64,000 bases of DNA from an uncultured Aeromonadales bacterium (GCA_902782145.1 CACZLZ010000003.1:86088-150087), one strand, 5' to 3'; shown: positions 1 through 10,791, counted from the first letter of the stretch. Notes: generated from the letters alone by a model not told the origin. A program made the numbers and translations.

Positions 1-1
1 C

Positions 2-388
2 GGCTCAGTTAACCTCTTTGAAGGTGAACTGGGAGAAAACGACAGCGCCCACACGGTTATTGACACCTCCGAACTCATGCACCCCATATTCATCAACTCC
101 GGAACCAACATCGCTGACGGCATGAAGGTCACGGTGGCCCTGCGGCCCGAGAAGATCTGGATTGAGCGTGACGAGCCCCGGGACCGGAAGTACAACTATG
201 CCGAAGGTACGGTGCAAAACATCGCCTACATGGGTGACATCTCCATCTACCACGTGAAGATCGCCAGCGGCAAGATTGTCACCGTGACCATCCCCAATGT
301 GGACCGCTTCCGCAACAACCAGCCGTCCTGGGACGACAGGGTCTTCCTCCACTGGGAGCCGGACTCCCCGGTGGTACTCACCATCTGA
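2..388 (+). CDS. potG: Putrescine ABC transporter ATPase PotG, C-terminal part
   Basis: The window opens inside this gene: the frame is entered at base 2 and only the last 128 residues remain, ending at TGA 386-388. What is visible is the C-terminal regulatory/TOBE region (stretches such as 'VALRPEKIWIE' and 'YMGDISIYHVKI'), which matches PotG of the PotFGHI putrescine importer better than PotA. The Walker motifs lie outside the window. PotG hydrolyses ATP at the cytoplasmic face to drive import through PotH/PotI. potH follows after 20 bp, so the genes are one operon. Confidence 0.9.
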   Translation, partial: GSVNLFEGELGENDSAHTVIDTSELMHPIFINSGTNIADGMKVTVALRPEKIWIERDEPRDRKYNYAEGTVQNIAYMGDISIYHVKIASGKIVTVTIPNVDRFRNNQPSWDDRVFLHWEPDSPVVLTI

Positions 389-408
389 TCCTAGGCGGGA
401 GGAACACC

Positions 409-1458
409 GTGGCCAGTCTGAACAACCGCAGCGCAAAGTTCAAAGGACTCTTCAAAAGCAGGATCTCGAAGATCAGGTTCCGGGGCAGCAGTTTTGTGCT
501 GGCTGTTCCCTACCTGTGGATGATCCTGTTCTTCATCATCCCCTTCCTGATCATTTTCAAGATCAGTTTCTCCGAAATGGTTGACGGCCAGATGCCACCG
601 TACTCGCCCATTGCCCATTACGAGGACGGCAAGCTGGATCTCAAGTTGAACTTTAACAACTACAAGTTCGTGTTTGCCGGAGACGATCTGGATCTGGATG
701 ACTTTGACGAGGAGTCCGGCACCGGGGAGGAGACTGAGCAGAAAGGCGGTCTGTTCTCCGATCTTCTGAAGAAGGTGGAGAGCAACCTCTACCTTCTAGG
801 CTACTGGCAGTCCTTGAAGGTGGCCTTCATCTCCACTCTGTGCTGCCTGATCATCGGGTATCCCCTGGCCTGGGCCATTGTCCACGCCTCTCCCACCATG
901 CGGAGCATCCTGCTGATGCTGGTGATCCTGCCCAGCTGGACATCCTTCCTGATCCGGGTCTATGCCTGGATGGGACTGCTCAGCGACAACGGCTTCATCA
1001 ACAATGTGCTCCTGTTCTTCCACATCATTGACAAGCCCATTGTCATGCTCCACACCCAGTTTGCGGTGTATGTGGGCATTGTCTACGCCTACCTGCCCTT
1101 CATGATCATGCCGCTGTACAACGCCATTTCCCGGGTGGACTACAGTTACATTGAGGCCTCCATGGACCTGGGAGCCCGTCCGGTGACCACCTTCTTCCGG
1201 GTTCTGTTGCCCCTGACCAAAAACGGCGTGGTGGCCGGCTCCATGCTGGTGTTCATACCCGCCATCGGCGAGTTTGTGATCCCCGAGCTGCTGGGCGGCC
1301 CTGATGCGGTGCTCATCGGCCAGCTGCTGTGGCAGGACTTCTTCAACAACCGGGACTGGCCCCTGGCGTCCACCATTGCGGTCATCATGCTGGCCCTGGT
1401 GATCCTGCCCATCATGTGGTTCTTCAAAGTCCAGCGCGCAAACGAGGTCAAATCCTGA
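409..1458 (+). CDS. potH: Putrescine ABC transporter permease PotH
   Basis: Inner-membrane permease subunit of the putrescine importer, 349 residues. The GTG start at 409 is chosen because a GGGAGGA ribosome site ends 5 bases upstream. The body aligns with E. coli PotH (for example 'LPSWTSFLIRVYAWMG' and 'FIPAIGEFVIPELLGGPD'), with six predicted membrane helices and the EAA-type cytoplasmic loop ('EASMDLGARP'). Compared with E. coli there is an extra acidic segment of roughly 25-30 residues after the first helix (about residues 85-115, rich in Asp/Glu), which should lie in the periplasm. The stop overlaps the potI start (TGATG), implying translational coupling. Confidence 0.93.
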   Translation: MASLNNRSAKFKGLFKSRISKIRFRGSSFVLAVPYLWMILFFIIPFLIIFKISFSEMVDGQMPPYSPIAHYEDGKLDLKLNFNNYKFVFAGDDLDLDDFDEESGTGEETEQKGGLFSDLLKKVESNLYLLGYWQSLKVAFISTLCCLIIGYPLAWAIVHASPTMRSILLMLVILPSWTSFLIRVYAWMGLLSDNGFINNVLLFFHIIDKPIVMLHTQFAVYVGIVYAYLPFMIMPLYNAISRVDYSYIEASMDLGARPVTTFFRVLLPLTKNGVVAGSMLVFIPAIGEFVIPELLGGPDAVLIGQLLWQDFFNNRDWPLASTIAVIMLALVILPIMWFFKVQRANEVKS

Positions 1459-2384
1459 TGAGTTCAGCGACACCCCACATCCGGTCCAAATGGCGCCTCC
1501 TGTTCCTATTTCTGGGTCTGGCCTTCCTGTATGCGCCCATCGTCATCCTGATCGCCTACTCCTTCAACTCCTCCCGGTTGGTGACGGTGTGGAAAAGCTT
1601 CTCCTTTGAGTGGTACGTCGCCCTTCTCCAGGACGACGAGTTCCTGCACGCCATCTACCTGACCCTGACCATAGGTTTCTGCGCCGCCACCATGTCGGTG
1701 ATCATCGGAACCCTGGCGGCCTACGTGCTGGCCCGCTTCGGACGGTTCCGGGGACAGGGGATCTTCTCCTTCAGCATCACCGCCCCCATGGTGATGCCCG
1801 AGGTCATAACCGGTCTCTCCCTGCTGCTGATGTTCATTGCCACCGCCAACGGCTCCCATGCCCTGGCCGGCTGGATCCGGGAGAGCTTCAGCATCACCGA
1901 GGGCAGTTTCATCTACCCCGTGCTGCAGCAGATGGACGGTTTCCCCGACCGGGGAGTGTTCACCATCTGGATTGCCATGGTGACCTTCACCTCAGCCTAT
2001 GTGACCGTCATTGTCCGGGCCCGGCTCAAGGAGACAGATCTCTCCATTGAGGAAGCCGCCCTGGATCTGGGGGCAACACCTTTCAAGGTCTTCCTGTTCA
2101 TCACCCTGCCCTCACTGTCCCCCGCCATAGTCTCAGGATGGCTTCTGGCCTTCACCCTGACCCTGGATGACATCGTCATCTCCCAGTTCGTGGCCGGTCC
2201 CAAGTCCACCACCCTGCCCATGCTGGTGTTCTCCAGCGTCCGCCGGGGAGTCAATCCCAAGATCAACGCCCTAGCCACCATCATTGTGGTCATTGTCTCC
2301 ATCTGCGTGACCCTCACCTGGTACTTCATGCGCCGGAAGGAAAAGCGCATCCTCAGGGAAATGGCGCAGATCAAGGCGAAATAA
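1458..2384 (+). CDS. potI: Putrescine ABC transporter permease PotI
   Basis: Second permease of the putrescine importer, 308 residues, starting at the ATG that overlaps the potH stop codon. It aligns with E. coli PotI from the first helix ('LGLAFLYAPIVILIAYSFN') to the C-terminal helix and carries the ATPase-coupling loop 'IEEAALDLGATPFKVF'. An extra stretch of about 30 residues (around residues 130-165) sits between helices 3 and 4, predicted periplasmic, where E. coli PotI has a short loop. Last gene of the operon; a rho-independent terminator follows. The matching binding protein PotF is encoded 15 kb away on the other strand. Confidence 0.93.
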   Translation: MSSATPHIRSKWRLLFLFLGLAFLYAPIVILIAYSFNSSRLVTVWKSFSFEWYVALLQDDEFLHAIYLTLTIGFCAATMSVIIGTLAAYVLARFGRFRGQGIFSFSITAPMVMPEVITGLSLLLMFIATANGSHALAGWIRESFSITEGSFIYPVLQQMDGFPDRGVFTIWIAMVTFTSAYVTVIVRARLKETDLSIEEAALDLGATPFKVFLFITLPSLSPAIVSGWLLAFTLTLDDIVISQFVAGPKSTTLPMLVFSSVRRGVNPKINALATIIVVIVSICVTLTWYFMRRKEKRILREMAQIKAK

Positions 2385-2463
2385 CCGGGGCTCTCCGCAC
2401 ACCCCACGGCACTGACGGCAGTGGCGGAAAGCGGTGCCATTTTGCCCTGAACAGCCCGCAGCA

Positions 2464-2507
2464 AGGCACCCGTCCGCAATTTTCCGGACCGGGTGCCTGT
2501 TTTTTTG
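2464..2507 (+). terminator. Terminator after potGHI
   Basis: Stem AGGCACCC(G)TCCG at 2464-2476 pairs with CGGACCGGGTGCCT (one bulge), followed by seven T. It separates the pot operon from the efflux operon. The 230 bp between it and the next gene show no convincing gene; an AT-rich stretch near 2525-2550 could hold the efflux promoter but I cannot assign boxes. Confidence 0.85.
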
Positions 2508-2751
2508 GTTTACCCGAAAACCGCGTCATGTGTTAAAATTTCGCAGTTATATCCGCCTTTAATGCATGTCAACCGGGCTGTTCGGCGGATATGCACAGAG
2601 TGTGACCCCGCCAGCAGAAAGCAGGATCACCAAGACAGGACGGGCCCCCGGATCCCGCAGAGATCAGCAGAATTTCTCATCCAAGAAACAGCGCCCCGCT
2701 GCCGGAAAGATCCGGCGGCGGCTGACAGAAAGCGTAACAACGGAAATAACC

Positions 2752-3927
2752 ATGAAAAACCTTCTGAGAACAGTACCCCTGTGCCTGGCAATGCTGGCAT
2801 CAGGACTTGCAGGATGCGGCGAGGACGCCAACAACCAGCCCCAGGGCGGAGGCTTTCTGCTGCCGGTGAAGTTTGTTCCAGTAAAGACCCAGGACGTCAC
2901 AGTTGAACTGAACCTGACCGGCCGCACCAGCGCCCTGATGGAATCGGAAGTGCGCCCCCAGGTCAGCGGCATCATCCTGAAGAGGCTGTTCACCGAAGGC
3001 TCCGAAGTCAAGAAAGGACAGCAGCTTTACCAGATCGATCCTTCAACCTACGAGGCCAGCCTGGCAGCCGCCAAGGCCGATCTGGCCAAGGCTGAAGCCG
3101 CCGCCTACTCAGTGAAGGTCAGGGCCGAGCGCTACACCGAACTGCTGAAGACCAAAGCCGTCAGCCAGCAGGACTACGATGACGCCATGGCCAACCGGAA
3201 GTCCGCCGAGGCCCAGATCCTGGCCGCCAAGGCTGCCGTCAGAACCGCCGAGATCAATCTGGCATACACCAAGGTGTACGCCCCCATTTCCGGCACCGTG
3301 GGCAAGTCAGCCTTCACCGAGGGCGCCCTAGTCACCGCCAATCAGCCCAATGCCCTGTGCACCATTCAGCAGTTTGATCCCATTTATGTCGACGTGGGTG
3401 AATCCGTCAGCGATCTGCTCCTGACCCGGAAGGAAATTGAAGCCGGCATCATCCACCTGAACAAGGACAACAAGGCCGAGGTCACCCTGGTCTTCGAAAA
3501 CGGCGATGAATACGGTGAGCCGGCAACACTGGAATTCACCGGCGTGTCGGTGGATCAGACCACCGGTATGGTGAACCTCAGGGCCACCGCCCCCAACAAG
3601 GACAGAGTCCTCCTCCCCGGCATGTTCATGCGGGTCAAACTCCCCAAGGGCCAGATGAAGAACGCCCTTGTGATCCCCCTGGTGGCCGTGGTTCGGGCCA
3701 ACCGCTCCGACAAGTTTGTCTATGTGATCGACAAGGAAAACAAGATCGGGCAGAAGTTCATCCAGCTCGGGCCCCAGATCGGGCTTTCATCCGTGGTGGT
3801 GAACTCCGGACTTGAGCCCGGAGATCGGGTGGTGATTGCCAACACACAGAAAATTCAGTTGGGAATGCCGGTGACCCCCGTTGACTCCACCCAGCAGGAT
3901 CAGTCCCAGGAACAGGGTGCAAAATAA
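2752..3927 (+). CDS. acrA: RND efflux periplasmic adaptor lipoprotein (AcrA/MexA family)
   Basis: Membrane-fusion subunit of a tripartite RND drug exporter, 391 residues. The start at 2752 gives a lipoprotein signal: charged N-terminus, hydrophobic core and lipobox 'GLAGC' with Cys22. The open frame continues upstream, but that part has no homology. Visible domains: beta-barrel/lipoyl halves ('LMESEVRPQVSGIILKRLF', 'YTKVYAPISGTVGKS'), an alpha-helical hairpin at about residues 95-165 rich in Ala/Lys/Glu, and a membrane-proximal C-terminal domain. It ends directly against the pump gene (TAA then ATG), so the two are co-translated. The acrA symbol is by family; a Mex or Ade name would fit equally. 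Confidence 0.9.
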   Translation: MKNLLRTVPLCLAMLASGLAGCGEDANNQPQGGGFLLPVKFVPVKTQDVTVELNLTGRTSALMESEVRPQVSGIILKRLFTEGSEVKKGQQLYQIDPSTYEASLAAAKADLAKAEAAAYSVKVRAERYTELLKTKAVSQQDYDDAMANRKSAEAQILAAKAAVRTAEINLAYTKVYAPISGTVGKSAFTEGALVTANQPNALCTIQQFDPIYVDVGESVSDLLLTRKEIEAGIIHLNKDNKAEVTLVFENGDEYGEPATLEFTGVSVDQTTGMVNLRATAPNKDRVLLPGMFMRVKLPKGQMKNALVIPLVAVVRANRSDKFVYVIDKENKIGQKFIQLGPQIGLSSVVVNSGLEPGDRVVIANTQKIQLGMPVTPVDSTQQDQSQEQGAK

Positions 3928-6900
3928 ATGCTTTCAAAATTCTTTATCGACCGTCCGATATTCGCATGGGTGATAGCCATTGTCATCATGCTTCTGGGAT
4001 CCATGTCGGTTGTCAGCCTTCCTGTGGCCCAGTATCCCCAGATTGCACCGCCCCAGGTCCGGATCTCCGCCATTTACCCCGGAGCCTCCTCCGGCACGGT
4101 TGAAAACACCGTGACCAAGGTGATTGAGCAGAACCTCACCGGTCTGGACGGCTTTCTCTACATGAGTTCCACCTCCGACAGTTACGGTCAGGCGTCCATC
4201 AGCGTCACCTTCGAAAAGGGAACCGATCCGGACATTGCCCAGGTCCAGGTGCAGAACAAGCTGCAGCAGGCCCTGACTTCCCTGCCCCAGATCGTCCAGC
4301 AACAGGGCATCTCCGTCCGCAAGTCCACCAGTTCCTTCCTCATGGTTATAGGCCTGGTGTCCGATGATCCCAACGTCAACGCCAATGACCTCTCGGACTA
4401 CCTGACCACCAACTTCAAGGAAACCATCAGCCGTATTGAAGGTGTGGGTGAGGTGCAGGTGTTCGGCGCCGAGTACGCCATGCGCATCTGGCTGGATCCC
4501 AACAAGATGAGCAAGTACGCCATCTCGGTCACTGAGCTGCTGAGTGCCATCAAGCAACAGAACGCCCAGATCGCCTACGGCTCCCTGGGCGGAGCACCCT
4601 CAGTCCAGGGCCAGGTTTACTCCTACACCATTGTGGGCCAGACCCGTCTGACCTATCCTGAGGAGTTCGAGAACATCGTCCTGAAGGTCAGCACCGACGG
4701 CAAAATTGTCCGGCTCAAGGACGTGGCCCGGGTGGAGCTGGGCGCCGAGGACTACAACGCCTTCGGCCGCATGAACGGCAAGCCCACTTCCGGCATGGCC
4801 ATCAAGCTGGCCACCGGCGCCAACGCACTGCGCACTGCTGAGTTGGTGAACGCCAAGGTCAAGGAGCTGGAGAAGTTCTATCCCCAGGGGATGCACTCCA
4901 CTGTGCCCTTCGACACCACACCGTTCATCGAGGCTTCCATCCACTCGGTGTATGAAACCCTGGGAGAGGCCATCCTCCTGGTGTTCCTGGTCATGTACCT
5001 GTTCCTCCAGAACATCCGGGCCACACTGATCCCCACCATTGCGGTGCCGGTGGTGCTGCTGGGAACCTTCGCCATCATGTCGGCCCTGGGCTTCTCCATC
5101 AACACCCTGACCATGTTCGGCATGGTGCTGGCCATAGGCCTGCTGGTGGATGACGCCATAGTGGTGGTGGAAAACGTGGAGCGTCTCATCACCACGGAGA
5201 AACTCCCCCCGCGCCTGGCCACCATCAAGTCCATGAACCAGATCACCGGCGCCCTTATCGGCATTGCCATGGTGCTGTCCGCCGTGTTCATCCCCATGGC
5301 ATTCTTCGGAGGATCCACCGGTGTCATCTACCGTCAGTTCTCCATCACCATAGTGTCAGCAATGCTCCTCTCTGTGGTGGTTGCCCTGGTCCTGACCCCC
5401 GCCCTGTGCGCCAGCATCCTGAAAGAAGCAGAGGAAAAGGAGAGCCGTGGGTTGCTGAAGGTGCTGACTGCACCCCTTGACGGCTTCTTCAAACTGTTCA
5501 ACATCACCTTCAACAAAATCTCCCAGAACTACCAGAACAGCGTCCGCGGCATCGTCCACGCCATCCCCCGGTTCTGTGTTTACTACCTGATCATCCTTGG
5601 CGGCATCTGGTTCTGCTTCATGAACATCCCCAAGTCCTTCCTCCCTGAGGAGGATCAGGGTGTGTTCTTCGTCATGGCCCAGCTGCCGGCCGGCGCCACC
5701 ACGGAGCGCACCAACGAGGTGATCAATGAGGTTGAAGACTACTTCATGCGCACGGAAAAGGACAATATTGAATCCGTGATGTCCGTCATCGGCTTCTCCT
5801 TCGCCGGCTCCGGCCAGAATGTGGCCATGAGCTTCGTCAAGCTGAACCCCTGGGATGACCGGCCTACCTACAATCAGACCGTCTATCCCATTATTGACCG
5901 AGCCTACCCTGTTCTGCTGGGAACCATCGACAAGGGCATTGCGGCCACCTTCAACGTGCCCGCCGTACCTGAACTCGGCACCGCCCAGGGTATTGACTTC
6001 TACCTGGTGGATCACCATTCCCAGGGTCACGAGGCGCTGATGAATGCCCGGAACATCTTCCTGGAAGAGGCCAGCAAATCACCGATCCTGTCCCAGCCCC
6101 GGGCCAACGGTCTGGACGATGTAGCCCAGCTCAAGATCACCGTAGACTATGAGAAGGCCATGTCCCAGGGTGTCTCCATCAGCGAGCTGAACCAGACCCT
6201 GTCCACTGCCTGGGGCAGTACCTACACCGATGACTTCACCTACAACGAGCGTGTGAAGAAGGTCTATGTGCAGGCTGACGCCCCGTTCCGCATGAGTGAG
6301 AACGATCTGGATCTGTGGTATGTGAAGAACGCCGAAGGCAAGATGGTTCCCTTCAAGTCCTTCGCCTCCTACCACTGGATCTATGACTCACCCCGCCTGG
6401 AGCGTTTCAACGCCCTGCCCGCCGTCAACCTGAATGCGGCCGCAGCCCTGGGCCACTCCACCGGTGAAGCCATGGACGAGGCCTACAGGGTCCTGGAAAA
6501 ACTGCCCTCTGGCTTCGACATTGCCTGGAACGGCGTGTCTTTCCAGGAACGGCAGGCCGGCGATCAGGCCATGTTCCTGTATGCGGTGTCCCTGATCATC
6601 GTCTTCCTCTCCCTGGCAGCCCTTTATGAGTCATGGTCCATTCCCTTTGCGGTCATGCTCATTGTGCCCCTGGGTGTGTTCGGCGCCGTTGGTGCGGCCT
6701 ATCTGTCCCGCTACATCAATTTGGTCTATCCTGCATTGCACACCCTGAGCAACGATGTGTATTTCCAGGTCGGACTGCTGACCACCATCGGCCTGTCCGC
6801 CAAGAATGCCATCCTCATTGTGGAATTCGCCAAGGAACTGTATGACCATGGCAAGAGCCTGACCGATTCAGTGGTGGAAGCCGCCCGGATCCGTCTCCGC

Positions 6901-7194
6901 CCCATCCTCATGACATCCATGGCCTTCTGCCTGGGCGTGTTCCCCCTGGCAGTGTCCACCGGTGCCGGCGCCAACAGCCAGAATGAGATCGGCGTCTGCG
7001 TGCTGGGAGGAATGATCACGGCAACAGTGCTGGCCATCTTCTTCGTTCCGGTGTTCTTTGTGCTGGTTATGCGCTACTTCACCAAATACAAGCCCAAGAA
7101 CCAAAAGATGGCAGAGTACCAAGCCCAGGAGGAGCTGCTCAAGCAGCGTGAAGCTGAGCTGGCAGCAAAGGAGGCCAACAATGAAAGCAATTAA
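3928..7194 (+). CDS. acrB: RND multidrug efflux pump (AcrB/HAE1 family)
   Basis: Inner-membrane proton-driven exporter, 1088 residues. The N-terminus '[19 protein letters not shown]' is the family signature. The proton-relay Asp pair is present in '[15 protein letters not shown]', and the Lys and Arg of the relay in '[11 protein letters not shown]' and '[12 protein letters not shown]'. Two sets of six helices flank two large periplasmic loops, as in AcrB. It is about 40 residues longer than E. coli AcrB because of a charged, coiled-coil-like tail (Glu/Gln/Lys/Ala-rich, about residues 1050-1088). It overlaps the outer-membrane channel gene by 14 bp. No local regulator gene is seen. Confidence 0.95.
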   Translation: MLSKFFIDRPIFAWVIAIVIMLLGSMSVVSLPVAQYPQIAPPQVRISAIYPGASSGTVENTVTKVIEQNLTGLDGFLYMSSTSDSYGQASISVTFEKGTDPDIAQVQVQNKLQQALTSLPQIVQQQGISVRKSTSSFLMVIGLVSDDPNVNANDLSDYLTTNFKETISRIEGVGEVQVFGAEYAMRIWLDPNKMSKYAISVTELLSAIKQQNAQIAYGSLGGAPSVQGQVYSYTIVGQTRLTYPEEFENIVLKVSTDGKIVRLKDVARVELGAEDYNAFGRMNGKPTSGMAIKLATGANALRTAELVNAKVKELEKFYPQGMHSTVPFDTTPFIEASIHSVYETLGEAILLVFLVMYLFLQNIRATLIPTIAVPVVLLGTFAIMSALGFSINTLTMFGMVLAIGLLVDDAIVVVENVERLITTEKLPPRLATIKSMNQITGALIGIAMVLSAVFIPMAFFGGSTGVIYRQFSITIVSAMLLSVVVALVLTPALCASILKEAEEKESRGLLKVLTAPLDGFFKLFNITFNKISQNYQNSVRGIVHAIPRFCVYYLIILGGIWFCFMNIPKSFLPEEDQGVFFVMAQLPAGATTERTNEVINEVEDYFMRTEKDNIESVMSVIGFSFAGSGQNVAMSFVKLNPWDDRPTYNQTVYPIIDRAYPVLLGTIDKGIAATFNVPAVPELGTAQGIDFYLVDHHSQGHEALMNARNIFLEEASKSPILSQPRANGLDDVAQLKITVDYEKAMSQGVSISELNQTLSTAWGSTYTDDFTYNERVKKVYVQADAPFRMSENDLDLWYVKNAEGKMVPFKSFASYHWIYDSPRLERFNALPAVNLNAAAALGHSTGEAMDEAYRVLEKLPSGFDIAWNGVSFQERQAGDQAMFLYAVSLIIVFLSLAALYESWSIPFAVMLIVPLGVFGAVGAAYLSRYINLVYPALHTLSNDVYFQVGLLTTIGLSAKNAILIVEFAKELYDHGKSLTDSVVEAARIRLRPILMTSMAFCLGVFPLAVSTGAGANSQNEIGVCVLGGMITATVLAIFFVPVFFVLVMRYFTKYKPKNQKMAEYQAQEELLKQREAELAAKEANNESN

Positions 7195-8575
7195 GACGGC
7201 CGTCGCCATGGCGCTGACCCTGTCAGCTGCAGGATGCTCCCTGGCGCCCGACTATGAGCGCCCGGACATGCCCTCGGCTGCCCGCTGGGATACGGTAAGT
7301 GAGGATGCCCGCCCCCTCAGGTGGGAGCAGCAGTTCACGGATCCGGATCTCCAGAACCTCATCCGCCTGGGCCTGGCCAATAACCGGGATCTGAAGCTGG
7401 CGGTGCTGAACACGGCTGAATACGCCGCCCAGTACCAGATCTCCAGAGACGATCTCTTCCCCAATGCCGGCATGAGCGCAGGTGTCACCCGGAGCAAGAA
7501 CACCACGGGGGATCATCTCCACCACACCGCCTACAATGTGGGGGCAAACCTTTCCTGGGAAATTGATCTTTTCGGCTACATCCGGAATCAGAACAATGCG
7601 GCCCTGGAGCAGTACTTCTCCGTGTACGAGAACCAGAAGTCCGCCCAGATCTCCCTGATCGCAGCCATTGCTAGTGCCTACTACACCTATGTGGCCGACA
7701 AGGAGCTGCTGGCTCTAAGCCGGGAAACCCTGGAAACCGAGCTGGCAAGCCTCAAGCTCACCAAGAGCAAATATGATCTTGGCGAATCCTCCGAACTGGA
7801 GATGTCCCAGTCAGAAACGGCAGTGGCCACAGCGGAGATCAGCGTGGCCAACTATGAGCGGGTGCTGAAGCTGGACTACAACTCCCTGTTGCTCCTGGTG
7901 GGCACAGATCTGCCAGAGCTGACATCCCTGAAGATGGTGACCAACATCCAGGTCAATCCCGTCCCCGTGGGAGCTAGCACCGCCCTGCTGGAGCAGCGGC
8001 CCGACATCCTTGCCGCCGAGCATCTGCTGAAAGCCGCCAACTACAACATCGGCGTCGCCCGGGCAGCCATCCTGCCCCGGCTCAGCCTGAGTGCCGCCTT
8101 CGGATGGAGCGGCCAGCGCCCCAAGGATCTGTTCCACAGCGCCGAGGAATACTGGTCCTTGGCACCATCCTTCACCCTGCCACTGTTCAACCTGGCAGCC
8201 TACGGCGCCATGGATGTGGCTGATATCCGGAAGGAAAAGGCCATCGTCACCTACGAGAAGACCATTCAGACCGCCTTCAAGGAGGTATCGGACGCCCTGA
8301 AGTCCTTTGACAGCCTGAACCAGCAGTATGCCAGCCAGCAGGCGCTGTATGCCGCCACTAAGAAGTACTTTGAGATGGCCGATCAGCGCTACAACATGGG
8401 CGTGGACAGCTACCTCACCCGCCTTGATGCCCAGCGCCAGTATGTGCTGGCCCGCCAGGGACTGGTGAACACCAAGCTGTCACAGCTGCAGACCCAGATC
8501 AACCTGTACAAGGCCATAGGCGGCGGCTGGGATGAGGAAGCGGAAGCAGCCGCAACCCCGGCAGAGGGCAGTTGA
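7181..8575 (+). CDS. Outer-membrane efflux channel lipoprotein (OprM/NodT family)
   Basis: TolC-like channel that completes the tripartite pump, 464 residues. The ATG at 7181 lies inside the end of acrB with a GGAGG site 9 bp upstream. A lipoprotein signal ends in '[15 protein letters not shown]' (Cys19, followed by the 'APDYxRP' typical of this family). Two outer-membrane efflux repeats with long helices are recognisable ('[15 protein letters not shown]', '[19 protein letters not shown]'). Its place as third gene and its type mean this is a Mex/Ade-style three-gene operon rather than an acrAB plus distant tolC arrangement. Confidence 0.92.
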   Translation: MKAIKTAVAMALTLSAAGCSLAPDYERPDMPSAARWDTVSEDARPLRWEQQFTDPDLQNLIRLGLANNRDLKLAVLNTAEYAAQYQISRDDLFPNAGMSAGVTRSKNTTGDHLHHTAYNVGANLSWEIDLFGYIRNQNNAALEQYFSVYENQKSAQISLIAAIASAYYTYVADKELLALSRETLETELASLKLTKSKYDLGESSELEMSQSETAVATAEISVANYERVLKLDYNSLLLLVGTDLPELTSLKMVTNIQVNPVPVGASTALLEQRPDILAAEHLLKAANYNIGVARAAILPRLSLSAAFGWSGQRPKDLFHSAEEYWSLAPSFTLPLFNLAAYGAMDVADIRKEKAIVTYEKTIQTAFKEVSDALKSFDSLNQQYASQQALYAATKKYFEMADQRYNMGVDSYLTRLDAQRQYVLARQGLVNTKLSQLQTQINLYKAIGGGWDEEAEAAATPAEGS

Positions 8576-8603
8576 TCCCATGGCAAAGGCTCCTGGTGAG
8601 CCT

Positions 8604-8632
8604 AAGGCGGGCAGGCAGCCCGCCTTTTTTTT
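8604..8632 (+). terminator. Terminator after the efflux operon
   Basis: Perfect 9-bp stem AAGGCGGGC / GCCCGCCTT with a 5-base loop, followed by a T run of eight. Confidence 0.92.
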
Positions 8633-8996
8633 GGCCAGGATCCAGCAGGAGAGTCCGGCGGAGCCACCCAAGGGGCGTTCTCACCCGTAAGATCCGGCAA
8701 CATGTCTGCCCCCAGCCAGGTGCAGATACCCGTCAGCATATCATGATCTCCAAGATCCTCGCCGCATCACCGCCGGCTCAGATCCATACTTAATTGTATT
8801 ATCTAAATAATAAATATCTTTGCTAATGATACTATGAAATTAAATTATGATGAAATAACGCAGCCAAAATCAATGAGTTATACCCATAACTGCCACCTGG
8901 CATGGTTCTGGTTTAATCATTGACAGGCAGCGGATCTGCCAGGACAGATCCGGGCCCAGATCAGAAACCAGCCACCCGGAAGACGGAGGAAGCATC
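8633..8996. other. Intergenic region with AT-rich segment before the nuclease gene
   Basis: No gene recognised. About 8790-8870 is markedly AT-rich against the GC-rich surroundings and probably holds the promoter of the next gene; candidate boxes TTGCTA (8820) and TATGAT (8846) are spaced 20 bp apart, too far for a confident call. Confidence 0.4.
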
Positions 8997-10709
8997 ATGG
9001 ATAACTTTGACAGCGCACTTGACGGGATCCTCCGGGAACGGGGCATTTCCTTCACATGGCCGGGATCGGTGCTTCAGGAGACGGAAAGTCTTAAGACTCT
9101 GGACAGATCCGGTGCCCTGGCACTGTCCGGTTACCAGGACCGGACCGATCTGCCGTTCATCACCATTGACAATGATGATGCCCGGGACTTTGACGATGCC
9201 ATCTGCTGCACCCGGGAAGGCGGTCTCTGGAAACTCAATGTGGCCATTGCCGATGTGTCCTCCTTTGTGCTTCCAGGATCTGCCATCGACCAGGAAGCCG
9301 CCAGCCGGGGCACGTCCCTTTACTTCCCGGACCGGGTGGTGCCCATGCTCCCGGAGATCCTCTCTGACAATCTGTGCTCCCTCATTGCCGGCGCCGCCAG
9401 AAACACGATCCTGTGCACCATGACGGTGGATCCTGCCCGGGGCGTCGTGTCCTCCTCCTTTGCTCCCGCAGTCATCAGGGTGAGAAAGCGCCTGACCTAC
9501 CGCAATGCCCAGCAGATCCTGGCAGGAGAGGATCACTCTGCCGGTGACAGCACCCGGAACATGCTCCGGGATCTGTCCACTGTCGCAGGTATCCTGCGGC
9601 AAAGCAGGAACGCCAGATGTCCCCTGGAACTGCAGAACTGGGAGAACCGGTACATTCTCAGCAGTGACCGGCTCCAGGTTCTGGACGTGATCCCTTGCAC
9701 CCCAAATGAGGCGTCACAGATTGTTGAGGAGTGCATGATTGCCACCAACACCGCCGCCGCAGCCTATCTTGCCGCCCATGGGGAGAACTGCCTCTACCGG
9801 ACGGAAAAGGCCCCGGACGCCGACAAGCTCCAGTCTGCCCTCCTGCAACTGTCCCATATCACGCCACGGCCTGATTTCAGCTGCCATCCCACTGCAGAGC
9901 AAATCAACCGGTACATCCGGTCCACCTATGATGTCCCCGTAGGGCTGATCCCCAGGGTGCTTTTGGCCCGGAGCATGGAAAAGGCCATCTACTCACCGGA
10001 AGATCAGGGCCACTTTGCACTGGGTCTGGCCAATTATGCCCATTTCACCTCGCCTATCCGCCGCTATCCGGATCTGGTGATGCACCGGCTGGTGAAAGCC
10101 TGCATGCAGCAGGATCTCTGCATGCTCCCCCAGGCAAACACCCGTCCGTCCGCACCTGCCGCCCCCCAGGGAACAGCAGATGACAGGTCCGGCCAGTCTG
10201 ACAGCCTGTTCCAGAAGCTGAAAAACTGGCTGAGATCTCCCGGAAATGCCGGATCCGCCGGCGGGGATGCTCATTTCCGTGAGGGGGCAGGACACATCAG
10301 CCCGGATCCTGTACCCCGGTTTTCCCTCCAGGGAGCATGGCATTACTCCCGGTCAGATCTTTCCGCCATCGGGCAGAAATGCACCGAACTTGAGATCCGG
10401 GGAGTTGAAGCTACCCGGGAAGCGGAAAAATGGCTGAAATGCAGCTTCATGTCCGGTTATCAGAACCAGATCTTCAGTGGCTATGTCACCAGCGTCCAGA
10501 AGTACGGGCTGTTTGTCATGCTCGAAGAGAATTTCATTGAGGGCTTTGTCTACATCGGCAGTCTGGGCAGTGAGCGCTTCACCTACTACAGTGACTGCAC
10601 CCTGCGGGGGAACAGCACCGGGAAGAGCTTTCACACCGGCCAGCACATGCAGGTGCGGCTCCAGGCGGTGTCCCTGAGTGAGCGCCGCATGAGGTTTGTT
10701 CCGGTCTGA
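8997..10709 (+). CDS. RNase R/RNase II family exoribonuclease lacking N-terminal cold-shock domains
   Basis: 3'-5' hydrolytic exoribonuclease, 570 residues. The ATG at 8997 has a good site (GGAGGA, 6-bp spacing). The RNB catalytic core begins almost at once: the four metal-binding Asp are in 'ITIDNDDARDFDDA' (residues 55-68), and the family motifs 'RGTSLYFPDRVVPMLPE' and 'HFTSPIRRYPDLVMHRL' are intact. A C-terminal S1 RNA-binding domain covers about 490-560. E. coli RNase II (644 aa) and RNase R (about 810 aa) carry two cold-shock domains before the core; these are absent, as is the basic tail of RNase R. A Pro/Ser/Gly-rich insertion of about 70 residues interrupts the core after 'LVKACMQQD'. 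Catalytically competent by residues; substrate range uncertain. Confidence 0.88.
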   Translation: MDNFDSALDGILRERGISFTWPGSVLQETESLKTLDRSGALALSGYQDRTDLPFITIDNDDARDFDDAICCTREGGLWKLNVAIADVSSFVLPGSAIDQEAASRGTSLYFPDRVVPMLPEILSDNLCSLIAGAARNTILCTMTVDPARGVVSSSFAPAVIRVRKRLTYRNAQQILAGEDHSAGDSTRNMLRDLSTVAGILRQSRNARCPLELQNWENRYILSSDRLQVLDVIPCTPNEASQIVEECMIATNTAAAAYLAAHGENCLYRTEKAPDADKLQSALLQLSHITPRPDFSCHPTAEQINRYIRSTYDVPVGLIPRVLLARSMEKAIYSPEDQGHFALGLANYAHFTSPIRRYPDLVMHRLVKACMQQDLCMLPQANTRPSAPAAPQGTADDRSGQSDSLFQKLKNWLRSPGNAGSAGGDAHFREGAGHISPDPVPRFSLQGAWHYSRSDLSAIGQKCTELEIRGVEATREAEKWLKCSFMSGYQNQIFSGYVTSVQKYGLFVMLEENFIEGFVYIGSLGSERFTYYSDCTLRGNSTGKSFHTGQHMQVRLQAVSLSERRMRFVPV

Positions 10710-10791
10710 ACAGTTCCGACCATAAAGGAAAACGCAGCTTTCCCCGCAGAAATCTGGACTGCTCTCATCCCGTTCGGGCCTGAATGCAGGA

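Noticed and set aside
2566..2751. 62-codon extension upstream of the efflux adaptor
   Set aside because: It would bury the lipoprotein signal that starts at 2752 and shows no homology.
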